Part shown: one piece after another, positions 58,203 through 64,000 of the stretch | How positions within the stretch are numbered: position 1 is the stretch's first letter | How the letters are laid out: every line of letters starts with the position of its first letter | Origin: DATKAS01 sp963773315 | GTDB lineage: Bacteria > Actinomycetota > Acidimicrobiia > Acidimicrobiales > DATKAS01 | Direction of reading: 5' to 3' | Assembly: GCA_963773315.1 (NCBI GenBank) | Contig: CAVZAF010000005.1 | Coordinates: forward strand, 124,001 to 188,000 | DNA length: 64,000 bases | The notes under the pieces: model-generated | Told to the model about the DNA's origin: nothing | The model's input: the letters and a program-made list of their open reading frames with translations, nothing else | Database searches by the model: none | Made by a program: the position numbers and the translations under genes

Positions 58203-59344
58203 CGGTCGTCCTCTCGGAGGGGCAGGCTGGCGCGCACGAGGAAGCCGTCGGCGACCGGGCCGGACTCGAGCTCGCCCCCTTCGAGGTGAGCGCGCTCGCG
58301 CATGTTGACGAGACCTCTCCCGCTGCCCTTGACGGCAAGCGCCTCCCCTGTGTTGTGCACCGTGATCACCGCGTCGCCGTTGTCGCGCGTGATGGACACC
58401 TCGATCGGGCCGGTCTCGCTGTGCCGCGCCGCGTTCGTGAGCGCCTCTTGCACGATGCGATAGGCCGCCCGCTCCGCAGTGGGCGTGAGATCGACGGGCT
58501 CGATGCGAAGGTCCACCTCGCGGCCCGTCGCGCGGATGCGATCGCACAAGGCGTCGATCCCTGCCAGGTTCGCTGGATCGGGCGCGGCTCGCTGCTCTCC
58601 GTCCATCGGGCGCAGCACCCGGAGCACCGCATCGAGCTCACCGAGCGCGACCCGCCCTACGTTCTCGACTTGCTCGAGCGCCTGCTTCGCGAACTCGGGC
58701 TGCTCGTCGAACACGTGGCGACCGACACCGGCCTGCATCACCATCACGTTCACCGCGTGCCCGAGCGAGTCGTGCAGCTCGCGCGCGAGGCGCGCTCGCT
58801 CCTCGAGCACGAGACGGTCTCGCATTGCCTCCTGCTCACGGGCTTGGAGCAGTGCGGCGGAGCGTTGCACCTCGCCGAGCTCGCGGCGATTCCGCGCGGC
58901 ATCGCCCAGCAGCGCGGCGAGCGCCGTGGCGACGGCGATCCCGACGAACGCGCTCACGTCGATCGGACCGCGATCGGCGATGGCGTACACCCCCACGGTG
59001 ACCGCCAGCAATCCGGCGGCGCCCCAGCGGCTCCGGATGCTCCCGAACGCGAAGACCGCGTAGAACGCGATGAACGCGGGGTACTGGGTGATGCCCACCG
59101 GGAACCCGGCGACGATGTTCACCATGAAGACGGCACACGACGCGACCAGTGCGACGAGGGGCGCCGTCCGCCACCACCACAACGACCCGGCCGAGGCGAC
59201 GACGAGCAGGGCGGAGAACAAAGATGGCTCGCGGTACCAGGCGTCGGTGGGGGACCAGATGAGGATCGCGAGCCCGACGAGCGCTATCGCGATCACGAGC
59301 GCCGCGTCGAGGAGCCTCGAACGCGGTGGCAACGACCGGACCAT
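58199..59344 (-). CDS. NarL-type sensor histidine kinase (HisKA_3)
   Basis: This membrane kinase of 381 residues has five to six predicted hydrophobic segments in the first 160 residues (LLDAALVIAIALVGLAILIW; AAGLLAVTVGVYAI). It has a dimerisation/phosphoacceptor helix with the His in RELHDSLGHAVNVMVMQAG and an ATPase domain (N box EALTNAARHSE, G box GSGRGLVNMRERAH). It has no long external sensor domain, so the signal is probably sensed in or near the membrane. ATG 59344 (MVRSLPPRSRL) is preferred; the frame upstream encodes no family sequence. Overlaps the response regulator. Confidence 0.9.
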   Translation of the reverse strand: MVRSLPPRSRLLDAALVIAIALVGLAILIWSPTDAWYREPSLFSALLVVASAGSLWWWRTAPLVALVASCAVFMVNIVAGFPVGITQYPAFIAFYAVFAFGSIRSRWGAAGLLAVTVGVYAIADRGPIDVSAFVGIAVATALAALLGDAARNRRELGEVQRSAALLQAREQEAMRDRLVLEERARLARELHDSLGHAVNVMVMQAGVGRHVFDEQPEFAKQALEQVENVGRVALGELDAVLRVLRPMDGEQRAAPDPANLAGIDALCDRIRATGREVDLRIEPVDLTPTAERAAYRIVQEALTNAARHSETGPIEVSITRDNGDAVITVHNTGEALAVKGSGRGLVNMRERAHLEGGELESGPVADGFLVRASLPLREDDR

Positions 59345-59516
59345 GCCCCAATGATGCGCTGCCGCCGGGCTCGACGTCGTCCCATCCGAAGGGGATTGCC
59401 GCCCTCCCCCTTGCGAGGGACTTGCGGACAAGTGGTAGACGGCACCCGGTCCCGATCGTCGAATGGGCATGACGACACAGAGCACGACCCTCAGCACGAC
59501 AAACGGAGGAACGGCC

Positions 59517-59751
59517 ATGCGGTACGTGCTGCTGATCTGCGCCGACGGCACTGAGGGGCCGATGCGTGCGCAACGGCAAGGTGCTGTTGACCGACGGACC
59601 GTTCGTGGAGACGAAGGAGATCATCTGCGGCTTCGACCTCATCGAGTGCAGTGATCTCGACGAGGCGATCGAAGTCGCCCGGAAGCACCCCATGGCAACC
59701 TACGGGATGATCGAGGTGAGGCCCTTCTGGACGCAACCGCCGCCGTCCTGA
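59517..59751 (+). pseudogene. YCII-related (DGPF-domain) protein with internal deletion
   Basis: ATG 59517, with GGAGGA upstream, starts MRYVLLICADGTEGP, the normal N-terminus. The rest (RNGKVLLTDGPFVETKEIIC, GFDLIECSDLDEAIEVARKH) follows in another frame from about 59565 to the TGA at 59749-59751. About 50 central residues and the frame are lost. Intact relatives are 110-125 residues and lie upstream of an ECF sigma factor of the SigJ type, as the remnant here does. The encoded protein should be non-functional. Confidence 0.65.
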
Positions 59752-60105
59752 CAGCTCACCGATGCGACTGGTCAGCCATCGTCGCGAGCCTCATCCGGCT
59801 GACGGGCGACTGGGACCTCGCCGAGGAGTGCGCACAGGACGCGTTCGTCCGCGCGTGGAAGCGGTGGCCGATCGACGGCGCGCCGGACAACCCGACGGGG
59901 TGGCTCACGACCACCGATCGTTGCGCTCAACCGCGCGGTCGCCGTCGGGATGGAGCGGGGTCCCGAGGCGGGGCTTCGGCACTCGACGAGCTCGACGGTC
60001 ACGCGTTGGCTGACTACCCGTGGTTGCCCGCCGCTCGGGCTGACATGCAACGTGCTCAGCGAGCCGACCTCTCGGGAAGACGAGACGCAACCGCGGGGAT
60101 GACGA
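59727..60105 (+). pseudogene. Remnant of an ECF sigma factor (YCII-associated type)
   Basis: From about 59727 the frame reads VASLIRLTGDWDLAEECAQD and AFVRAWKRWP, the sigma region 2 of YCII-linked ECF sigma factors. After GWLTTTD near 59920 it changes to pieces of the C-terminal domain in another frame (IVALNRAVAVGMERGPEAGL). These are followed by LDELDGHALADYPWLPAARA in the first frame. Regions 2.4 to 4 and most of the C-terminal domain (some 200 residues) are gone. It follows the truncated YCII gene, so a whole sensor/sigma pair has decayed together. Confidence 0.6.
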
Positions 60106-60487
60106 TGGCTGCAGCGACGAGGTGCGCGGCCATGAGCGTCGCCTTCGTCGCGCCGTCGGCCGAAAGCATCAGGTCGGGCACGAGTGACAGCGCCGTGAGC
60201 ACGACAGTGACCTTGACGAAGGTGGCCTGAGGAGTTCGGGCCCGCCCGCGCAGCACAGCCGCGAGCACCACGCCGATGGCGGTGAAGAAGAGCGTGAGCT
60301 GCCCGAAGCCGAGCACGGGGATCTGCTCGCCGGGGGCGGTCTCGAGTGAGACGCCGGCCGCGTGGGCGATCGCAGCAACGGCCGTCGTGGCGACTGCGGC
60401 AACGAGGCCGGCAACGACTCCGGCTCGCACGAGCGAGCGCGACGGCGAATCGGTGCTGGCGACGGTCGGGACGAGCGTTGCGGTCAT
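60056..60487 (-). CDS. Four-helix membrane protein (DUF6069-like)
   Basis: This 143-residue protein has four hydrophobic helices (LVRAGVVAGLVAAVATTAVA; LTLFFTAIGVVLAAVL; VTVVLTALSLVPDLML; AAHLVAAAIVIPAVA). A loop with PGEQIPVLGFGQ lies between the first two. It resembles DUF6069 membrane proteins, whose function is unknown. An AGGAG ribosome-binding site precedes ATG 60487. Its 3' end overlaps the antisense ECF-sigma remnant. Confidence 0.75.
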   Translation of the reverse strand: MTATLVPTVASTDSPSRSLVRAGVVAGLVAAVATTAVAAIAHAAGVSLETAPGEQIPVLGFGQLTLFFTAIGVVLAAVLRGRARTPQATFVKVTVVLTALSLVPDLMLSADGATKATLMAAHLVAAAIVIPAVASRLPERSAR

Positions 60488-60584
60488 CGGAGGCTCCTGT
60501 CGGGTGCCGGGGTCGGCCTCTCCGGCCCCTCACCACTCCTACGAACGGGATCGCCTCACATCGACAGCCGCGGAGGAAGATTCC

Positions 60585-61808
60585 TCAGGCCCTGCGAATC
60601 TCGTCGAGGATCGACTCGTTCACGAGCTCGTCGGGGGCCGTCTCGGGGCCCATGAACGCGGCGAGCACGAGGGGGAAGAACGAGGGATCCATCGCGGCCA
60701 TCTTCTCGCCGAAGAGCTCGCGCCTTGCGGGGAGGCGATCACTGTCCTCGGCCTGGATCATCGCGAGGATGTCCGCGATCAGGCGCAGCCTGCGCATGCG
60801 CTCCATCCGTTCGCTGCCGTAAGACGCGAACGCGCTCGCATCGCGAGCGCCGTCGAGCACTAGGTCGCGCACGAGCCGAGCGTCGCGCAGGCCGATCGAG
60901 AGTCCCTGACCGATGACCGGGTCGTTGTGACCGGCGGCGTCGCCGATGAGGACCACGCTGTCGACGAACGGCTCCGGTGTCCACGTGTCGTCACCGGGGT
61001 AGGTCGCGCACGGTCCGGCCGGTGTCGCGGCCATGACCTCTGCGCTCCACGGGTAGCAGTCGACCGCGCACGCTTCGAGGAAGTGCTTCGTTCCGTCGGG
61101 GCCCGAGAAGCGATGCTGGCTCGAGAGCCCGCTGCAGATGTACGAGCGAGCGCGGCCTCCGCCTTGGTGGAAGACCAAGAAGAACCGATCGCCCTCGCCG
61201 CAAAGGACGTCGAAGTCGTCGGGCACGCCGTCGAGACCGTCGAGCAAAAGGCCCGAGATGTACGAGATCGGCTCCTGTCGCTCGAGCGTGATCCCCACCT
61301 GCTTGCGCACTGTCGAGTTCCGGCCGTCAGCACCCACCAGAAGGCTGGGCCGCAGCTCCGCGCTCGCACCGTCGACGTCATAACGCACCGTCGTCGTGCC
61401 GCCGTCGCCGAGCTCGATGTGTGACGCACCACGCACGACGGTCGCGCCCGCACCTGCGGCCGCGTCGATCAGTGCTTGGCACGCGTCAGGGTGACGCAAG
61501 TTGAGCGTGCCGCCCACTCCTGGCACCAGCATGTTCATCGGGATGGGTGCAGGATCCTGTGAGCCCTGCATGTACTGGTTCCAGGTCGCACTGATGTGTG
61601 CGCCTGCGTCGAGCAACACCTGCTCGACACCGAGCTCACGAGCCTCGACGACGCCCCAGCACTGCATGCTCTCGCCCCGCACGCGGTCGGAGTACTCCGT
61701 GGTCGCCTCGAGGACGGTGACCCCGAGCCCTTCGCGGGCGAGTGCGTAGGCGAGTGAGGCGCCGGCGATGCCGCCTCCGACGATGGCGACGTCCGTGTGG
61801 GTGGGCAT
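60585..61808 (-). CDS. FAD-dependent monooxygenase/hydroxylase
   Basis: This group A flavoprotein monooxygenase-like protein of about 407 residues has the dinucleotide-binding motif DVAIVGGGIAGASLAYALAR at the N-terminus, the middle motif LLVGADGRNSTVRKQVG (GADG) and the second FAD motif SVVLIGDAAGHNDPVIGQGL. Relatives hydroxylate aromatics, polyketides or isoprenoids, or reduce geranylgeranyl groups; the substrate is not deducible. ATG 61808 (MPTHTDVAIVG) is preferred over a longer start. It lies 22 bp downstream of the DinB-like gene, likely in one transcript. Confidence 0.87.
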   Translation of the reverse strand: MPTHTDVAIVGGGIAGASLAYALAREGLGVTVLEATTEYSDRVRGESMQCWGVVEARELGVEQVLLDAGAHISATWNQYMQGSQDPAPIPMNMLVPGVGGTLNLRHPDACQALIDAAAGAGATVVRGASHIELGDGGTTTVRYDVDGASAELRPSLLVGADGRNSTVRKQVGITLERQEPISYISGLLLDGLDGVPDDFDVLCGEGDRFFLVFHQGGGRARSYICSGLSSQHRFSGPDGTKHFLEACAVDCYPWSAEVMAATPAGPCATYPGDDTWTPEPFVDSVVLIGDAAGHNDPVIGQGLSIGLRDARLVRDLVLDGARDASAFASYGSERMERMRRLRLIADILAMIQAEDSDRLPARRELFGEKMAAMDPSFFPLVLAAFMGPETAPDELVNESILDEIRRA

Positions 61809-61830
61809 GCCCGAGTTCACCACGAACGGG

Positions 61831-62388
61831 TCACGGCTGACGACCCGCGAGCGCGACGAGTCGATCGATCGGCCGTGCGTCGGCTCCGGCGTCGACTTCC
61901 GCTCCGAAGAGGCCGCCCTCTCGCAACGGAGGGCTGATGAACTCGGCGTAGAACGGCGTCACCGACTCGACGAAGTCCGCCGGAGGGTCGAAGCGCTGGC
62001 CGGTCGCCGTCGCGAGATCCCACGCGTGCACGAGGAGGTCTGCCGCGGCGATGCGAAGCGCCACGTCCGCGGGCAGTGTCGCGAACGGCAGCGTCACCTC
62101 GGCCGAGAGGTCGGAAGCGCCGGCAAGAGCAGACGAGAACGCCGATATCGCGCTGTCATACGCGGCGATGTGGTCGTCACCGATCAGGTCGGCGTTCGGA
62201 TCGCCGTCGAGCGCGTCTCCGTTGAGTCCCGCAGCGAACATGTAGCCGCCACCCACGAGGTGGTTGAGCAAGTCGCGGACCGCCCACTTGTCGCACGGGG
62301 TCGGGTTCGTCAGGGCGCTCGCCGGCGTCGCGTGCACGAGCGGCGTCAGCACCTCGACTGCGGTCCGGGCCTGGTCGGGTGAATCCAT
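61831..62388 (-). CDS. TIGR03086-family DinB-like protein (mycothiol-dependent type)
   Basis: This protein of 185 residues belongs to the maleylpyruvate-isomerase-like group: LTNPTPCDKWAVRDLLNHLV near residue 27 and AADLLVHAWDLATATGQRFD near 114 carry the metal-binding His. The GGAGGAGG ribosome-binding site before ATG 62388 is strong. Co-directional with and 22 bp upstream of the FAD monooxygenase, so the two may act on the same compound. Confidence 0.85.
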   Translation of the reverse strand: MDSPDQARTAVEVLTPLVHATPASALTNPTPCDKWAVRDLLNHLVGGGYMFAAGLNGDALDGDPNADLIGDDHIAAYDSAISAFSSALAGASDLSAEVTLPFATLPADVALRIAAADLLVHAWDLATATGQRFDPPADFVESVTPFYAEFISPPLREGGLFGAEVDAGADARPIDRLVALAGRQP

Positions 62389-62462
62389 CGTGTCCTCCTC
62401 CTGGTCGTGTCAACTCCTTCGTTTCGCCACGGTGCTGCGGATCATTCGGTGACAATGGGGAC

Positions 62463-62984
62463 TTGAAGATCGTCGTCCTCGTCGAAGGAGACAGCGACAA
62501 GTGCGCCGTCGAGACGCTCGCCACGCGACTCGGCCGCGACCTCGCCGGCGATGGTGTCGAGGTGCTCGCGATGGGTGGCGCGACCAACATCGGCCACTTC
62601 GTCCGGCGGTTGGGCTCCGGGGTGCAGCTGCTCGGGCTCTACGACGCCGGCGAGCAGCGCATCTTCCAGCGCGCGTTGGGCGAGGACGACCTCGAGCGCA
62701 TCGGGTTCTTCGAGTGCGACGCCGACCTCGAAGACGAGCTGATCCGCGCGCTCGGCTTCGAGAGGGTCGAGGAGGTGATCGCGAGGGAAGGCGAGCTCGC
62801 GTCGTTCCGAAAGATGCAGCAGCAACCGGCGCACCGAGGCAGCCCGGTCGAGCGCCAGCTCCGACGGTTCATGGGCACCCACAGCGGGCGGAAGCTGCAG
62901 TACGCCCGGGCCCTCGTCGAGGCGCTCGCCCTCGACGACGTCCCGCGGCCGCTCGCGCAGCTGCTCGCCGGCGCAGCCGCGTAG
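62463..62984 (+). CDS. TOPRIM-domain protein (OLD-nuclease-like, lone TOPRIM)
   Basis: This 173-residue protein consists of a single TOPRIM domain: the catalytic Glu lies in IVVLVEGDSDKCAVE and the acidic pair in LLGLYDAGEQRIF. The conserved partner segment FFECDADLEDELIRALG follows, then a C-terminal helical part (VERQLRRFMGTHSGRKLQYA). OLD-family nucleases have the same TOPRIM fused to an ABC ATPase; here the ATPase is absent. No defence or repair partner is adjacent. The start is TTG 62463. Confidence 0.75.
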   Translation: MKIVVLVEGDSDKCAVETLATRLGRDLAGDGVEVLAMGGATNIGHFVRRLGSGVQLLGLYDAGEQRIFQRALGEDDLERIGFFECDADLEDELIRALGFERVEEVIAREGELASFRKMQQQPAHRGSPVERQLRRFMGTHSGRKLQYARALVEALALDDVPRPLAQLLAGAAA

Positions 62985-62999
62985 GCTTCCGCCGAGGGG

Positions 63000-63866
63000 G
63001 TGAGTGCCGTGCAGGTCGAACCACTCGATGCGACGTTCGGTGCTGTGGTCCGCGACATCGAGCTCGTCGGCCTCGACGACGAGACGTGGCGAGACCTCCA
63101 CTCGACCTGGCTCGAGCACGCACTGCTGATCTTTCCGGGGCAGTTCCTCACGACCGATGAGCAAGACGCGTTCGCCCTGCGATTCGGCGCACTCGAGTTC
63201 AAGGCCTCGCCCATCTCGAACATCAGCAAGAGCGGGAAGGTGCACGCCGAGCCCGACGACGACGTCGTGAAGTCGCTGCGGGGAAACGAGGGCTGGCATC
63301 ACGACAGCACCTACATGCCGCTGCAGGCGAAGGGCGCGGTGTTCTCGGCCGAGATCGTCCCTGCGGATGTTGCGCCGACCGGTTGGGCCGACATGCGCGC
63401 CGCGTACGAAGCGCTCGACGACCTGACACGTGCCCGCGTCGAGTCGCTCACGGCCTATCACTCGCTCTTCTACAGCCAGGCGCGAGCCGGGTACCTGCCG
63501 TCGAAGAAGAACGACGACGGTGGCTACAACCAGTACGGCTATCACGACAAGGAGCCGTCGCTGCGCCCCCTCGTGAAGGTCCATCCCGACACGGGTCGGC
63601 CGAACCTGTGCATCGGACGTCACGCCTACGGCATCGTCGGCATGGAGCCGGAAGAGTCCGAGCAGCTCCTCGATGACCTCAACGAGTGGGCGTGCCAACC
63701 ACCGCGCGTCTACTTCCACGACTGGGTCGTGGGCGATGTCGTCGTCTGGGACAACCGGCGCTTGATGCACAGAGCCACTCCGTTCGACATGACCCAGCCG
63801 CGACGGATGTGGCACACGCGCATCGCGGGCGAGCTCGAGTCAGAGCTCGCGCTGAACCACCGCTGA
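63000..63866 (+). CDS. TauD/TfdA-family 2-oxoglutarate-dependent dioxygenase
   Basis: This non-haem Fe(II)/2-oxoglutarate dioxygenase of about 288 residues has its facial triad as HHD in GNEGWHHDSTYMP (HxD) and the distal His in RRLMHRATPFD, and the oxoglutarate Arg in RRMWHTRIAG. The family oxidises taurine, 2,4-D-like herbicides or other small molecules; the substrate is unknown. GTG 63000 or GTG 63009 is the start. It begins 15 bp after the TOPRIM gene, and the next gene has its own promoter box. Confidence 0.88.
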   Translation: MSAVQVEPLDATFGAVVRDIELVGLDDETWRDLHSTWLEHALLIFPGQFLTTDEQDAFALRFGALEFKASPISNISKSGKVHAEPDDDVVKSLRGNEGWHHDSTYMPLQAKGAVFSAEIVPADVAPTGWADMRAAYEALDDLTRARVESLTAYHSLFYSQARAGYLPSKKNDDGGYNQYGYHDKEPSLRPLVKVHPDTGRPNLCIGRHAYGIVGMEPEESEQLLDDLNEWACQPPRVYFHDWVVGDVVVWDNRRLMHRATPFDMTQPRRMWHTRIAGELESELALNHR

Positions 63867-63877
63867 AATTCTTCCCG

Positions 63878-63883
63878 TACGCT
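63878..63883 (+). promoter_or_regulatory. Predicted -10 box (TACGCT) for the gene at the right edge
   Basis: TACGCT ends 8 nt before ATG 63892 and matches the leaderless pattern. Confidence 0.5.
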
Positions 63884-63891
63884 CCCGGCTG

Positions 63892-64000
63892 ATGCGAGTG
63901 GTGGTGTTGGGCGCGGGGTTCGGCGGGCTCGAGCTGACGACGCGGCTCTCTGAAGACCTCGGAGACGACGTCGATGTCGTGCTCATCGACCGGACCGACT
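63892..64000 (+). CDS. NAD(P)/FAD-dependent oxidoreductase, N-terminus only (cut by window edge)
   Basis: The first 36 codons read MRVVVLGAGFGGLELTTRLS, then EDLGDDVDVVLIDRTD. This is the GxGxxG FAD-binding fold found in NADH dehydrogenase II, sulfide:quinone reductase and related flavoproteins. The gene runs off the window, so no further assignment is possible. Confidence 0.75.
   Translation, partial: MRVVVLGAGFGGLELTTRLSEDLGDDVDVVLIDRTD

Noticed and set aside
1..64000. CRISPR arrays, insertion sequences with terminal repeats, or complete defence systems
   Set aside because: No regularly spaced repeat array, transposase with inverted ends, restriction-modification, toxin-antitoxin or retron gene set was seen. 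The only tandem array is the three-unit repeat ahead of tig, whose units are too short and spacer-free for CRISPR.

Overview
The window is high-GC bacterial DNA that reads as an actinobacterium, most likely a rod-shaped member of Acidimicrobiia or a nearby lineage. The evidence is an actinobacterial-type order of growth and division genes, two proteins of the mycothiol-dependent isomerase/DinB-like fold, several class III cyclase/ATPase fusion regulators, and the lack of any cell-envelope genes typical of Gram-negatives. This placement is inferred from gene content; no rRNA gene is present.

Left third (1-26 kb): accessory and signalling genes. Positions 2774-11619 hold a divergent cluster. 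On the minus strand it has a trans-polyprenyl diphosphate synthase and an unknown protein. On the plus strand it has two more unknown proteins, a cyclase-AAA/TPR regulator and a carotenoid-desaturase-like flavoprotein. These genes abut or overlap and may form one lipid/isoprenoid-linked system. Around it lie hydrolases, a methyltransferase, a WS/DGAT acyltransferase, a lipoprotein, a sigma factor, a NUDIX and an inositol phosphatase-like gene, and a second large cyclase-AAA protein. Positions 15.6-18.3 kb are a gene graveyard: a frameshifted cyclase/NB-ARC regulator, a 40-codon cyclase remnant and a VOC fragment. Positions 25051-26202 look like the scar of a decayed integrative element: exact 34-bp direct repeats, one of them inside the 3' end of a CAT-anticodon tRNA, enclose integrase and prohead-protease fragments.

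Middle (26.6-52.3 kb): conserved core, mostly on the minus strand. It comprises a PspA-like protein with MurJ, proB-obgE, two frameshifted Tad-type pilus genes, dgt, rpmA-rplU, RNase E/G, a DUF2344/radical-SAM pair, rodA-mrdA-mreD-mreC-mreB (cell elongation), ndk, folC and tig-clpP-clpX (protein folding and turnover). Three perfect-period 22-bp repeats with dyad cores sit just upstream of the predicted tig promoter.

Right end (52.7-64 kb): accessory metabolism. It includes tRNA-Pro, a redoxin, VOC, isochorismatase and beta-lactamase-family proteins, a deaminase, a two-component system, an FAD monooxygenase, a TOPRIM protein and a TauD-like dioxygenase. Several genes here have lost their middle while keeping both ends (SDR, YCII, ECF sigma).

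Two patterns run through the window. First, many genes start 6-10 nt after a TANNNT box, which suggests leaderless transcripts. Second, several otherwise sound genes carry single-base frameshifts (proB, both pilus genes, a small gene at 54.3 kb), so either the assembly has indel errors or the genome is eroding.
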